From positions 124,001 through 188,000 of the forward strand of contig NZ_JAYESJ010000003.1 of NCBI RefSeq assembly GCF_034720595.1: a stretch of 64,000 bases of DNA. Direction: 5' to 3'. The position numbers and the translations under genes were made by a program. The notes below the pieces were generated by a model. The model did not search any database. It was not told where the DNA came from and saw nothing but the letters and a program-made list of their open reading frames with translations. Shown here one piece after another: positions 1 to 9,010 of this stretch (its first letter is position 1; every line of letters starts with the position of its first letter). This DNA is from Rhizobium sp. CC-YZS058. Its GTDB lineage: Bacteria > Pseudomonadota > Alphaproteobacteria > Rhizobiales > Rhizobiaceae.

Positions 1-85
1 CTTATCGCGCGGGCAGAAAGGCCTGTTGCACGATCTGCAGTCGCCTATCGGATGCAAATGCCTGCGCTCTGTGCAGACCGATCAA
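1..85. other. Left-edge stub downstream of nasS
   Basis: These 85 bases follow the nasS stop codon. I see no gene. Nitrate assimilation genes or their leader would be expected next, beyond the edge. A short CTGC/GCAG hairpin is present on the minus strand, but its loop is seven bases, not the hexaloop of ANTAR targets. Confidence 0.5.
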
Positions 86-1366
86 TCAGGTTTCGCCCGC
101 GTCCCCATCCGCGGGCAAGGTGGTGCGGACGGGGAAACCTTCGACATAGGCGTTGAGATCGGCGGGATCGAAGAGCCTGCCGTCTAGGAAGCCATCATAG
201 CCCCCCGGTCCTCGCTCTGACGCAGGATCGGCGAGATCGGCCTCATTGCCAAGTGCTGCGCGGTAAAGGTCGGGCCGGAACGCGCTCCTGGCGCCGGCTT
301 CGCCCTCGCTGCTGAAACCGGTTTGTCCCCAGCGGATCATCTGGCTGTAGATCCAGCTTGCCTGATCGGGACGCGGATCGTTGGCGGCTCCGCGGTGGAA
401 GAGGAAATAGTCGGGGATATGCCGTTTCGTACCCTGCGCATCGAGACTGAACTCGCCGCTGAGCACGCGCCGGATGATTGTCGTCGGTGCGGCAAGGTAG
501 GCGGGCGCGCTCAGGATCTCGGCGAGCTCGGTGTGATGGTCGGGATCGTCGCACCAGCGCGCGGCGCGATCGAGCGCGACGATGAGGCGGGAGACCGTAT
601 CGGCATTGGCCGCGGCCCAATCCGGGCGCAGGCCCAGCACCTTCTCCGGCGCCAGCGGCCAGATATCCTGCTTGGCCGCCACGATGCGCCCCGTGCCTCG
701 CTCGGATGCGATCATGTTCCACGGTGCGCCGACGCAGAAGCCATCGATCGCGCCTGCGGCGAGCGCATCCGAGGTCAGGGGCGGCGGAACCACCACCAGC
801 TTCACATCCCGATCCGGGTCGATGCCCCCGGCGGCAAGCCAGTAACGGAACTCGTAATTGTGCGAGGAGAAGGGATAGGTCATGCCGAAGGTCGGCACCG
901 CCTCGCCGCGCGCGCGTCGGTCCGCGAGCAAGGCGGCCAGGGCGTTGGCCGTCGCACGCGCATCGGCGTCATCGGCAAGTCCGGTCAGGGCTTTGATTTG
1001 CTCGAAGATCCGGACGGACAGCGTGATCGCATTGCCGCCGCGGCCAAGCGAGAAGGGCGCGATGGTGGGAGAGGGATTGGAGCCCAAGCCCAGCATGGCG
1101 GCAACGGGCATCGGCGAGAGCATATGGGCGATGTCGAACTGGCGGAAGGCGAGCCGATCGCGGACATTGGCCCAGGTGACGTCCCGAACCAGATCGAGGC
1201 GCAGTCCCTCTCGCTCGGCAAACCCCTGCTCCGCCGCAACGATCAGGATCGAAGCGTCCATCAGCGGGATAAAGCCTGCCCTCAGCGTCTTCTGCTCCCT
1301 GCCGGCGCCGCGCACGGGTGCCGGAATGAGCGTGTCGATCGAGCCGGTCGCAATCCTCTCGTTCAC
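86..1366 (-). CDS. nasS: NasS-type nitrate sensor (CmpA/NrtA-like binding protein)
   Basis: A 426-residue protein of the NrtA/CmpA substrate-binding family. It has no signal peptide: the N terminus (MNERIATGSIDTLIP) is hydrophilic, so it should be cytoplasmic. That fits NasS, which in known systems holds the antiterminator NasT and releases it when nitrate or nitrite binds. The family core starts near residue 28 with LRAGFIPLMDASILIVAAEQ. The start is GTG, 25 bases after the nasT stop, with an AAGGGAGA ribosome site. Direct coupling to the ANTAR gene upstream is the main reason to prefer NasS over a periplasmic NrtA. It could still be a transporter-associated binding protein if the genes to the left show otherwise. 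Confidence 0.85.
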   Translation of the reverse strand: MNERIATGSIDTLIPAPVRGAGREQKTLRAGFIPLMDASILIVAAEQGFAEREGLRLDLVRDVTWANVRDRLAFRQFDIAHMLSPMPVAAMLGLGSNPSPTIAPFSLGRGGNAITLSVRIFEQIKALTGLADDADARATANALAALLADRRARGEAVPTFGMTYPFSSHNYEFRYWLAAGGIDPDRDVKLVVVPPPLTSDALAAGAIDGFCVGAPWNMIASERGTGRIVAAKQDIWPLAPEKVLGLRPDWAAANADTVSRLIVALDRAARWCDDPDHHTELAEILSAPAYLAAPTTIIRRVLSGEFSLDAQGTKRHIPDYFLFHRGAANDPRPDQASWIYSQMIRWGQTGFSSEGEAGARSAFRPDLYRAALGNEADLADPASERGPGGYDGFLDGRLFDPADLNAYVEGFPVRTTLPADGDAGET

Positions 1367-1391
1367 CTGCAGTCTCCCTTCCAGGCCGCGA

Positions 1392-1985
1392 TCACAGCAG
1401 CAGCCCTGCCGCCGTCACCACGCTTTGGGCGATGTCGGCCAGCTTTTTCTTTTCGTTCATCGCGGTCTGGCGGAGCAGGGCGAACGCCTGCTCCTCGCTC
1501 AGGCCCCGCATCTTCATCAGGATCCCCTTGGCGCGCTCGATGACCTTGCGCTCCTCGAGCGCCGTCCGCGCTTCGGCCAGCTCGCGCTGGAGGCGGCTGA
1601 AAGCGTTGAAGCGGCTGACGGCCATGTCGAGGATCGGCTTGATCCTCTCCTTCTTCAGCCCGTCGACGACATAGGCCGAGACGCCGGCATCGACCGCCGC
1701 CTCGATGGACGCCGTGTCCGAGCGATCGACGAACATGGCGATCGGCCGAGAGATCATGCGGGTCAGCTGGAACATGTGCTCCATCATGTCCCGATTGGGG
1801 TTCTCGATGTCGATGATGATCACGTCGGGATCCATCGTCTCGATCAGCCGTGCCACCCCCTGCATTTCGTGGATCACACTGACCTGCAGATGCCCTGCCT
1901 CCTTCAATCCCTCCTCGATGATCGAAGCGCGGATGGTGTTTTCATCGATGACCAGGATCCTCAGATCAATGGATTTCTTCGTCAT
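1392..1985 (-). CDS. nasT: NasT-type ANTAR response regulator
   Basis: A 197-residue regulator with an N-terminal receiver-like domain (LRILVIDENTIRASIIEEGL, then DPDVIIIDIENP) and a C-terminal ANTAR RNA-binding domain (ALEERKVIERAKGILMKMRG, then LSEEQAFALLRQTAMNEKKK). ANTAR proteins bind paired hairpins in leader RNA and prevent termination; NasT does this for nitrate and nitrite reductase operons. The start at MTKKSIDLRI is chosen because the longer reading adds an unrelated segment. It is the first gene of a nasT-nasS pair transcribed to the left. Its usual target leader should lie beyond the left edge. Confidence 0.88.
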   Translation of the reverse strand: MTKKSIDLRILVIDENTIRASIIEEGLKEAGHLQVSVIHEMQGVARLIETMDPDVIIIDIENPNRDMMEHMFQLTRMISRPIAMFVDRSDTASIEAAVDAGVSAYVVDGLKKERIKPILDMAVSRFNAFSRLQRELAEARTALEERKVIERAKGILMKMRGLSEEQAFALLRQTAMNEKKKLADIAQSVVTAAGLLL

Positions 1986-2081
1986 CGGCAACGGAGGCCT
2001 GCCGCCGTTGCGTGTTTGAGAACAGCGATGCCTATGCAGGACGCAGGACGCAGCCTGAATCCAGAAGCACAGCGTCTCCAC

Positions 2082-2667
2082 GGTATGGCGATCACATCCT
2101 CCCCCTCATCTGCAATCATCATCGTTGTTCGTGCCTCGTCACGACACGCCAACGTCCAAGGCTACTGGGCTCGAGGTGACACGCGCTCGGTTCCCCTCAT
2201 CTATTTTCTGAACGCACGCAATTTTCGAGCCAGTTTTCCTCATCGACCTCTCGGAGAACAGGTTCTGTTGATCGGTCTCTCCTGACGAAGGCTCGACCAC
2301 TCGACCTTACCATCACATCTGGACTGCAGCGGCTCTGGCCCTTCATTCAAGAGCAAGGCGGCTGGCGCCCGGTTTTCCGCTGGACGACCAGTCTTCCCGT
2401 CGCCGCGACTGGGGCTGCCACGCTTGCCGTTTAGGCACCGGGCGACTTGATACATCCCGCCAATTGCCAGATCTCGTTCCTTCCCTTGATCCGGGCCGGC
2501 GAAGCTGACCGATATCACCTCGCCGCTTCGGTCCCGATCTCGACGCACCGATCAGAGATGTCCATCCGAAGAGGCCGGCCATGTCGGCGTGCTGGTCATC
2601 ATCGATCGGATCAAGGTCTGCGAAAGTCGAACGGCGAAGGTCCAAAGCAAGATTGAACCCTCTCCTC
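2082..2667. other. Gene-poor spacer between nasT and the photolyase-like gene
   Basis: About 590 bases between two minus-strand units. Open frames here have no recognisable protein motifs and codon use unlike the neighbours. I see no mobile element, RNA gene or convincing terminator. The nasT promoter presumably lies in the part closest to 1985. Confidence 0.5.
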
Positions 2668-3732
2668 TCAGAACGCGTAGCGAACCTCGCAGTAAGGCAT
2701 GGCGTCACCGAGCCAACCGATGAAACGATCGAGCCATTGCCGTTTCCAGGCCGCCTTATAGCGCAGGTTCCGCATGCCGGACTGGCTCCACTTCTGCTCC
2801 TGGATGTCTGGCCGCCATAGCCACTCTTCCGCACGAGGATGCCATTGCAGATTGACCTCGTGCAGCCCTTCATTGTGCGTGAGAAAGATGATTTCGCATT
2901 TGAGCTGCGCTTTCGCTGCCGGCGAAAGAACGTCGTTAAGCTCGGAAAACAGGCCCTTCCATTCCGCCTCCCAGGTTTCATGGACGATGACCGGCGAGAA
3001 GTTGACGTGGACCTCGTATCCTGCTGCGACGAAGTCGTTGATGGAGGCGATCCGCTCACTCATGGGCGAGGTACGGATGTCGACGATCTTGGCGATGGTT
3101 TCGGGCATGAGGGAGAAGCGAACCCGCGTGCGGCCCTGGGGATCGTAGTTGAGAAGGTCGCGGTTGACATATTTGGTGGCAAACGAGCCCTTGGCGCCGG
3201 GAATCGAACGGAACGCTGCGACGAGATCGCGGACATTGTCGGACAGAGACGCATCGACCGAGAGATCGCCGTTCTCGCCGAGGTCATAGACCCAGTCGAT
3301 CGGATCGATCGTGTTCGGCTCCGTCTTTGGCCCGAGCTTCTTGGCATGGCGGGTCAGCGCACGGGTGATATCGTCGATGTTGACGAAGATGCTGATCGGA
3401 TTGGCATAGCCTTTCCGCCGCCCGACGTAGCAATAGGCACACGCCATCGCGCACCCATTGGATGATGACGGCGCGATGAAGTCGGCCGAACGACCATTCG
3501 GCCGCATGGCAACACCCTTCTTGACACCCAGGACCAGCGTGTCGCGCTTCACTTTAAGCCAATCCTCGGCGAGCGCTGGATCCGAAAGTTGCGGGATGTT
3601 CCAATGGCTTGCGACCTCGACGCGCTTTGCGTCGGGAAACCGGGCAAGGACCTCGCGACCGCAAGGATAGTCGCGAACAGTCGGTTCCATGTAGATCAGC
3701 GTGGGGTCGATCAGTGTGCGGGGAAGCGCCAT
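2668..3732 (-). CDS. Spore photoproduct lyase-like radical SAM protein
   Basis: A 354-residue protein of the SplB family. It has the radical SAM cysteine cluster spaced as CxxxCxxC at about residues 94, 98 and 101 (CAMACAYC). The C-terminal part carries SPL-like stretches such as HVNFSPVIVHETWEAEWKGL and KCEIIFLTHNEGLHEVNLQW. In spore formers SplB reverses the UV lesion spore photoproduct. In a non-sporulating alphaproteobacterium the substrate is not established. The start MALPRTLIDPTL lies just 5 bases after the stop of the DUF2461 gene, so the two are probably one transcript. An earlier in-frame ATG at 3768 would overlap that gene and seems less likely. Confidence 0.85.
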   Translation of the reverse strand: MALPRTLIDPTLIYMEPTVRDYPCGREVLARFPDAKRVEVASHWNIPQLSDPALAEDWLKVKRDTLVLGVKKGVAMRPNGRSADFIAPSSSNGCAMACAYCYVGRRKGYANPISIFVNIDDITRALTRHAKKLGPKTEPNTIDPIDWVYDLGENGDLSVDASLSDNVRDLVAAFRSIPGAKGSFATKYVNRDLLNYDPQGRTRVRFSLMPETIAKIVDIRTSPMSERIASINDFVAAGYEVHVNFSPVIVHETWEAEWKGLFSELNDVLSPAAKAQLKCEIIFLTHNEGLHEVNLQWHPRAEEWLWRPDIQEQKWSQSGMRNLRYKAAWKRQWLDRFIGWLGDAMPYCEVRYAF

Positions 3733-3736
3733 GCGG

Positions 3737-4387
3737 TTATCCAGCCTCGGGAAGCCTCGTCGTGGCACGATTGATGTAATCGACCAGGGCGCGGGCAGCG
3801 GCGAAGGATTTGACGGTTTCTTCTACCAGGCTGGTGGACATCAATCTCTCGTCCGAAACGCTGCGACAGGCACCAAAGTTCTTCAGGTTGAAAAAATCGA
3901 GCGCATCATGGTTTTTGACATAGCCTTTGGCATCGGCATCGTGTCCACCGGTCAGGCCATTCGGGAAATATGTTCGGAACAGCGGACCCTCGACGATGCC
4001 TCGCCATTTCCCGGTATGGCTCGCAATCGTTTGCCGGAGAATGCGGGCGAGGCGCGGCGGAGGCAACAACGCGCCGCCCCCACTGTAGGAACAGCCGGGT
4101 GAAATCCGCATGAAGTAGGTCGCGGCCGCATTCTTCGAGCGCGATACCCGCACGGCAATCGACCCTATTCCCTTCGCGATCGGTGCTCTGGCCAGGCATT
4201 TTCGCGGGTCAAGGTTGGCTTCCATAATGCGAGGATCCAGCAAGCCGGCACGTGCGATCAGCTGCGATGTCAACTCCATCAGGTCACGCCGCGCGGACTT
4301 GAGCCGGCTCTCGTTGTCGCTGAGCCACTCGGCTCCCTGATCGCAGGAAGCCTCCGACAGAAAGTTCAAGGTCGATTGATCGATCAT
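3737..4387 (-). CDS. DUF2461 family protein
   Basis: A 216-residue protein resembling the DUF2461/TIGR02453 family: about 220 residues, with conserved aromatic and basic stretches (KNAAATYFMRISPGCSYSGG, GKWRGIVEGPLFRTYFP, NHDALDFFNLKNFGACR). Its biochemical role is unknown. It has no signal peptide or membrane segment. It is upstream of and nearly touching the photolyase-like gene, which suggests a shared job, perhaps in stress or DNA damage; that is inference from position only. The ATG at 4387 begins MIDQSTLNFL. Confidence 0.7.
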   Translation of the reverse strand: MIDQSTLNFLSEASCDQGAEWLSDNESRLKSARRDLMELTSQLIARAGLLDPRIMEANLDPRKCLARAPIAKGIGSIAVRVSRSKNAAATYFMRISPGCSYSGGGALLPPPRLARILRQTIASHTGKWRGIVEGPLFRTYFPNGLTGGHDADAKGYVKNHDALDFFNLKNFGACRSVSDERLMSTSLVEETVKSFAAARALVDYINRATTRLPEAG

Positions 4388-4551
4388 TTCCGTTCCGAAC
4401 GCACCTTACCACTGCTCGCACTCTTGACGCAGCACTGGAACAGAAAAGGAACAGAAATATGTTCGAAGCCGCTGTATGCTGACCGACCGGTCGTTGCGGG
4501 GACGCTTGCGGGTGGAGACCGGACGGCGGCCCTGTCGCCACCTTGGCCGTG

Positions 4552-5049
4552 TCAGATCTCGAAATGATCGAGCGACGCCCAGACCCGCTCCGTCAAATCC
4601 CGAAAACGGGCATTCCTTCGCAGCGCGACGGGATCGCGCGGGCGTTCGAGGTCGATCGCAAGGTCGAGCTTGATCCGGCCTGGTCTGGAGGAGAACACGA
4701 TGACGCGGTCGGACAGCGTGACAGCCTCTTCGATGTCATGAGTCACGAAGAGAACGGACGCCTTGTGGCGGGACCAGACGCGCAGCAGCTCTCGGCCCAT
4801 GGCGGCTTTGGTTTGCGAATCCAAGGCACCGAACGGCTCGTCAAGCAGATAGAGGTGCGGCTCGTAGGCCATGAGACGGCCGAGGGCAACGCGCTGCCGC
4901 ATGCCGCCCGACAGCTCGTGCGGGAGATGGTTCTCGAAGGAGCCGATCAGCTCTGTCACGACGGCGCCGATCAGCGAAAGGCCAATGCCGATCCGCAAGG
5001 ACGCGATGACCCATTGCACCAGCCAGGGAAAAATGACCTTTCGCAGCAT
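4552..5049 (-). pseudogene. Chimeric remnant of an SsuBC/TauBC-type ABC transporter
   Basis: This open frame joins two unlike protein pieces. Residues 1-37 (from MLRKVIFPW) match the end of a nitrate/sulfonate/taurine-type permease (ASLRIGIGLSLIGAVVTELI). From about position 4938 the reading continues as the second half of the matching ATPase: signature LSGGMRQRV, Walker B YLLDEPFGALDSQ, switch VLFVTHDIEEAV, and C-terminal VFSSRPGRIKLDL. Walker A and the Q-loop are missing, so it cannot be a working ATPase. The simplest explanation is an in-frame deletion that removed the permease end and the ATPase start of adjacent genes. No intact partner is nearby. Confidence 0.8.
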
Positions 5050-5345
5050 ATGATGGAGATTATAGGTATTTTGATTGCGTCTTTCGGGTGTGTGACGTTT
5101 GCAGGGCAGAAGGTCTGAATGGTCGTCGCGCTGTAAATATGTCGGTTCTGGTTGCGGTCGCCCAGACAGTCTTGGGACCGTCAACGACGTCTGCTCGGCG
5201 TATCGGCGATCCGCAGAGTGGCGAGGTGACGGCCGAATGTCGTCTCGACAGCACCCGTCGTTGGCGCGCGACGGGAGGATCGGTCGACGAGGCTCGGGCG
5301 CTGTCCACCATGCCTGTTCAAGGGCATGATCTCGCCCTGAGAGCC
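5050..5345. other. Spacer between ABC remnant and DSD1 gene
   Basis: Nearly 300 bases with no recognisable gene. It probably contains eroded sequence of the former transporter and the end of the DSD1 transcript. I see no clear hairpin. Confidence 0.4.
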
Positions 5346-6506
5346 CTACCAGATCTTGCCGCGTGCCGTCACCGGCCAGAGCGTCTCGACGCGATCGCGG
5401 CGCAGGCCGACATACCAGTCATGGAGATTGACGGTAGGATCACAATGGCCCGGCACGAGTTTGAGCCGCTCGCCAAGACGAAGCGTACCTGCCGGGTCGT
5501 CGATCTGGCCATGCTCGTCTGATATTCCGCTGAAGGCAAGATCGGGGCGGCCGAAGACAGTTGGCAGGCCGCTATCGACAGCATGGGCCTTCAGCCCGGC
5601 ATCGCAGACGACGCGGCCGGGTGCAGCGCGGCTCATCACCGATGTCAGAACAAAGAGCGCATGCTCGAAGCCGCCAAGCGGACCACCCCCTTGCCCGATG
5701 ATCCGCGCGTAATCCGCGTCCATGAAGATATAAGAGCCGCATTGCAGCTCTGTATAGAGACCGGAGGTCCCCTCGAGGTCGAAGCTCCCGGTGCCTGCCC
5801 CGCCGACAATGCGGCAAATCAAGCCGACGTCGGCCAACATGGAGACGGTCCGGGCAGCCTTCTCCGTCGAGGCCGCAATGGCCGCACGTCGCTCGGCGGG
5901 ATCCGCTATGTGCTGCGCCTTCCCGTGATAGGCCTGGATGCCGGCAAAAACGAGATGCGGTGCAGCATCGACCGCTTGCGCCAGCGCCACGGCCGATGCG
6001 CCCGGCTCCACGCCGCATCGCCCGGCGCCGCAGTCGATTTCGACGAGCACGTCGAGTGAGACGCCATGGCGCGCCATGATCCGCGAGAGATCGGCGACAT
6101 TGTCCGCATCATCGACGCAGACGGCCATCCGCGCCCTCCCGGCAAGACGCGCCAGGCGCTCGATCTTCTTTTCTCCGATGACTTCATTGGAGACGAGAAT
6201 GTCCGCGACGCCGCCTCGCACCAGCACTTCTGCTTCCGCCACCTTCTGGCAGCAAACGCCGCATGCGCCGCCTGCCTCCATTTGATAGAGCGCGATCGCT
6301 GCCGATTTGTGGGTTTTCGCGTGGGCTCGGAGCCGCACGCCCATCTGCTCACTCGCCACGCGCATCCGGGCGACGTTCCGCTCGAACGCGTCGAGATCGA
6401 TCACAAGCGCCGGCGTCTCGATCTGGTCGAACCGATCGCCGACGGTGCAGGGCATGTCATAGCCGACCTCGCCTCCGGGTTCGCCAACCGTTTCGATCTC
6501 GAGCAT
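5346..6506 (-). CDS. DSD1-family PLP enzyme (D-threonine/3-hydroxyaspartate aldolase-like)
   Basis: A 386-residue fold-type III PLP protein of the D-threonine aldolase/D-serine dehydratase-like group. The N-terminal alanine-racemase-like barrel starts at IETPALVIDLDAFERNVARM and carries the expected PLP lysine in LRAHAKTHKS. The C-terminal domain ends with PGHCDPTVNLHDWY, where the His and Cys are the family's metal-binding positions. Members cleave or dehydrate beta-hydroxy-D-amino acids; the substrate here is not known. The start MLEIETVGEPG has a GGAGGAG site about 7 bases upstream. It diverges from the SIS gene, and the AGTTAG-N9-CTAACT palindrome lies between them, so both may answer to the neighbouring ROK regulator. 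Confidence 0.82.
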   Translation of the reverse strand: MLEIETVGEPGGEVGYDMPCTVGDRFDQIETPALVIDLDAFERNVARMRVASEQMGVRLRAHAKTHKSAAIALYQMEAGGACGVCCQKVAEAEVLVRGGVADILVSNEVIGEKKIERLARLAGRARMAVCVDDADNVADLSRIMARHGVSLDVLVEIDCGAGRCGVEPGASAVALAQAVDAAPHLVFAGIQAYHGKAQHIADPAERRAAIAASTEKAARTVSMLADVGLICRIVGGAGTGSFDLEGTSGLYTELQCGSYIFMDADYARIIGQGGGPLGGFEHALFVLTSVMSRAAPGRVVCDAGLKAHAVDSGLPTVFGRPDLAFSGISDEHGQIDDPAGTLRLGERLKLVPGHCDPTVNLHDWYVGLRRDRVETLWPVTARGKIW

Positions 6507-6542
6507 CGCGTCGCTCCTCCAGAAAAGCAATTTACAGATTAG

Positions 6543-6559
6543 TTAGTTTACATTACTAA
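6543..6559. promoter_or_regulatory. Palindromic operator candidate TTAG-N9-CTAA (site 1)
   Basis: A perfect inverted repeat with six-base arms, AGTTAG-N9-CTAACT, in the divergent region between the DSD1-type gene and the SIS gene. The same layout recurs at 14195-14211 before the ABC importer of this module. ROK/XylR-type repressors are known to bind TTAG..CTAA-like palindromes, so the ROK protein at 7847 is the natural candidate binder. Confidence 0.6.
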
Positions 6560-6688
6560 CTCGCATAGGCCCTGTCCAGTATCGGGACCGACGGCTTCCA
6601 GGCAGGCCCTGGTGCGCCTCCGGATCCGATGGTCGATGCCCGCAACACCGGCCCGGCCGCCAGTCCGCAGCCTATCAAGGAGATCGTT

Positions 6689-7702
6689 TTGGAGCGTTTG
6701 CCCTTTCGCGACGCAGTCGCGCAACAACCTCAAGCCCTGCGAGAAGCACTCGTCAGTCTTCGCAGAACTCTGCAAACGTCCGATCTTGCAGCGCTTCGCG
6801 CGGGCACGATCGCCATCGTCGGCATCGGCGCCAGCTTCTACGCCGGCCTTGTTGCCGCGGCTCAGTTCCGCCGCCAAGGCCTGCGCGCCTTCGCCTTCGC
6901 CGGTGGCGAGCTCTATGACGCTGCCGACAATGCAGCCGACGCCTATATCGCCGTCTCCGCTTCCGGACGAAGCGTCGAGCCTGCCAAAGCCGCCGGCCTT
7001 CGCGACAAGGCCGTGACCATCGGCATCGCCAAGACGGCCGAAAGCCCGCTGGCCGCGGCTGTCGGCACGATGATCGGCACCGGCAGCGGCATCGACAGCG
7101 GCCCGAACACGACGAGCTATCTCGGCTCCCTGCTGGCGCTTGGCCTGATCGCAGATCGAGAAGGTCAGCCATCCAACACGAACTGGGACGCACTTGCCGA
7201 CGATTTCGAGACGCTCGGCACGACGATCGCCGATTCGGTCAGGAAGGCGAGCGCGCTTCTTGCCGGCAAGCGGTCGATCGACTGTGTGGGCGCCAACGCC
7301 CAGCTCGGCACAGCCGGCTACGCGGCGTTGTTGCTGCGCGAGGCCGTGCGCGTTCCGGCACAGAACTGGGACACGCTCAACTACCTTCATGGCCCGATGG
7401 AGCCGAACGATGCCAACACGGGCGTCATCCTTTTCGGCGACGGCCGGGAGCGGCAACTGGCGGAGGACCTCTCAGGCTTCGGTATACCGACTGTGTTGGT
7501 GACAAGCGCTTCGGTCGACGATCGCGAAAACCTCGTCGTGATCCGCATTCCGGCCACGAAAAACGGGATCCTGGCCGCCATCTATGCAGCCCTTCCCACG
7601 CAGATCATGATGCAGGATCTCGCCGAGGGCGTCGGCCTGCCGAAATGCGAGTTCCGCTACCGCCAGACGGACACCAAGCTGCCGTTGGCCGATCACGCCT
7701 GA
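6689..7702 (+). CDS. SIS-domain sugar-phosphate isomerase/deaminase
   Basis: A 337-residue protein with two SIS domains, like the isomerase half of GlmS and the NagB-II/AgaS group. Motifs seen are the first SIS loop (AIVGIGASFYAGLVAAAQFR), the serine-rich phosphate loop (AVSASGRSVEPAKAAG), and NYLHGPMEPNDANTGVILF in the second domain. Likely role: conversion of an amino-sugar phosphate to a keto-sugar phosphate with release of ammonia, or a related isomerisation. A TTG start at 6689 is preferred because AAGGAG lies 6 bases upstream; an ATG at 6629 would add 20 poorly conserved residues. It precedes the ROK regulator, and a strong hairpin follows it. Confidence 0.75.
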   Translation: MERLPFRDAVAQQPQALREALVSLRRTLQTSDLAALRAGTIAIVGIGASFYAGLVAAAQFRRQGLRAFAFAGGELYDAADNAADAYIAVSASGRSVEPAKAAGLRDKAVTIGIAKTAESPLAAAVGTMIGTGSGIDSGPNTTSYLGSLLALGLIADREGQPSNTNWDALADDFETLGTTIADSVRKASALLAGKRSIDCVGANAQLGTAGYAALLLREAVRVPAQNWDTLNYLHGPMEPNDANTGVILFGDGRERQLAEDLSGFGIPTVLVTSASVDDRENLVVIRIPATKNGILAAIYAALPTQIMMQDLAEGVGLPKCEFRYRQTDTKLPLADHA

Positions 7703-7712
7703 GCCCGCCTGT

Positions 7713-7740
7713 GGCCTGCGACGGCGCCCCGTCGCAGGCC
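7713..7740 (+). terminator. Strong hairpin after the SIS gene
   Basis: A perfect 12-bp stem (GGCCTGCGACGG paired with CCGTCGCAGGCC) around a 4-base loop begins 10 bases after the SIS stop. There is no T-run, so it may be a weak terminator or an mRNA-stabilising end between the SIS and ROK genes. Confidence 0.6.
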
Positions 7741-7846
7741 TGACCATCCGTCGATGGCTGCTCACCGCCGAGGCGCGCTCTGCGTGACAAGCTGTGCCAA
7801 TCAGCACTAGAATGGCAGCGTCTGCCTCTTCCCACAGCGAGCCTTC

Positions 7847-9010
7847 TTGACCCGACCCGTCGATTTCCCCTTGCCCCTGACCGAGAGCGCCCGGGCGGTC
7901 TTTCACCGTATCGTCGAGGTGGGCCAGGCCACCCGCCCGATGCTGTCGAGCGCACTGGAATTCTCCAAACCGACCATGTCGGCCGCCATCCTGGAACTCA
8001 GCAATCTTGGCCTCGTCCATCCGACCGGCACGACCCAGGGCGCGACTGGGCGCACCGCGACACTCTACGGCCTTGGCCATGAGGTCGGTTATGTGATCGG
8101 CGTCGATGCGGGCGTCACTCAGGTGCGCGCGATCGCACAGACATTGGACGGAACCATCCTCGCCGAGGTGGACCAGCCTTTGCCGCCAGCTGGTCGGATG
8201 ACCCGCGACACTGGCAAGGCCGTGCAGACTGCACTGCAGGAACTTCGCCAGCTGGAGAGCAATCCCCGCCGCCCATTGCGAGCGATCTCACTCGCGGTCC
8301 CGGTCATCGTTTCGGAAAATCACCCGGAACTTGCCTCCGGGCTGGACGAGATCAAGGCCTCGATCGGCGACAGTGCCGGCGCCGAGATCGTGCTCGAGAA
8401 CAACGTGAATTGTGCTGCGATCGCCGAGATGGATCTGGGTGCGGCCAGGGGCCGCTCCTCCTTCGCTTTCCTGCAGGTCGGCGTCAACATCGGCCTTGGC
8501 CTGATCCATGAGGGTCGCCTTTTGCGCGGCGCGAACGGCGCAGCGGGGGAAGTGACCCGCCTCCCCTTCCCCTTTGCCCCGAAGTCCAGGCCTCGCCGGC
8601 GCGGGCTCGAGGATCACATCAGCTCGCTCTCGCTCATGGAGCGAGTCCGAGCCGACTGGACGGAGACAACGCCGGCGCCGAACGATGCCCGAGACCTGTT
8701 CCGTCTCGCGGACGAGGGCGCGCCTTCTGCACTCCGTCATGTCGAGCGCCATGCCCGGGATATCGGGCTCGTCGCCGCGTCCGTCGTCGCGATCTGCGAT
8801 CCTGGACTGATCGTCCTTGGCGGCGGGGTCGGGCAAAACGGTATTCTCGTGCCGATCATCGAGGACCTGATCGCAGAGCTCGCCTGGCCGACCGAGGTGA
8901 TTACCACGGAATTGCCGGTGCGAGGCACAGTGCTCGGCGCCTCGCAGCTTGCCATGCGGCGCGCCGTCAAAATGCTGACCGGCGACGAGCATCGCAGGCG
9001 CGTTGGTTAG
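7847..9010 (+). CDS. ROK-family transcriptional regulator
   Basis: A 387-residue NagC/XylR-like regulator. The N-terminal winged helix (VFHRIVEVGQATRPMLSSAL, FSKPTMSAAILELSNLGLV) is followed by a sugar-kinase-like domain from about residue 80 (GYVIGVDAGVTQVRAIAQTL) and GLVAASVVAICDPGLIVLGG near the end. The CxCGxxGC zinc motif normal in ROK proteins is absent: the region after NGAAGEV reads TRLPFPFAPKSRPRRRG. The start is TTG. It overlaps the end of the convergent kinase gene by 4 bases. It probably represses the SIS, DSD1 and ABC importer genes through the TTAG-N9-CTAA sites. Confidence 0.85.
   Translation: MTRPVDFPLPLTESARAVFHRIVEVGQATRPMLSSALEFSKPTMSAAILELSNLGLVHPTGTTQGATGRTATLYGLGHEVGYVIGVDAGVTQVRAIAQTLDGTILAEVDQPLPPAGRMTRDTGKAVQTALQELRQLESNPRRPLRAISLAVPVIVSENHPELASGLDEIKASIGDSAGAEIVLENNVNCAAIAEMDLGAARGRSSFAFLQVGVNIGLGLIHEGRLLRGANGAAGEVTRLPFPFAPKSRPRRRGLEDHISSLSLMERVRADWTETTPAPNDARDLFRLADEGAPSALRHVERHARDIGLVAASVVAICDPGLIVLGGGVGQNGILVPIIEDLIAELAWPTEVITTELPVRGTVLGASQLAMRRAVKMLTGDEHRRRVG

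Noticed and set aside
1..85. ANTAR-target hairpin downstream of nasS
   Set aside because: The only small stem-loop (CTGC/GCAG) has a 7-base loop, not a hexaloop with A1 and G4, and the region is cut by the window edge.
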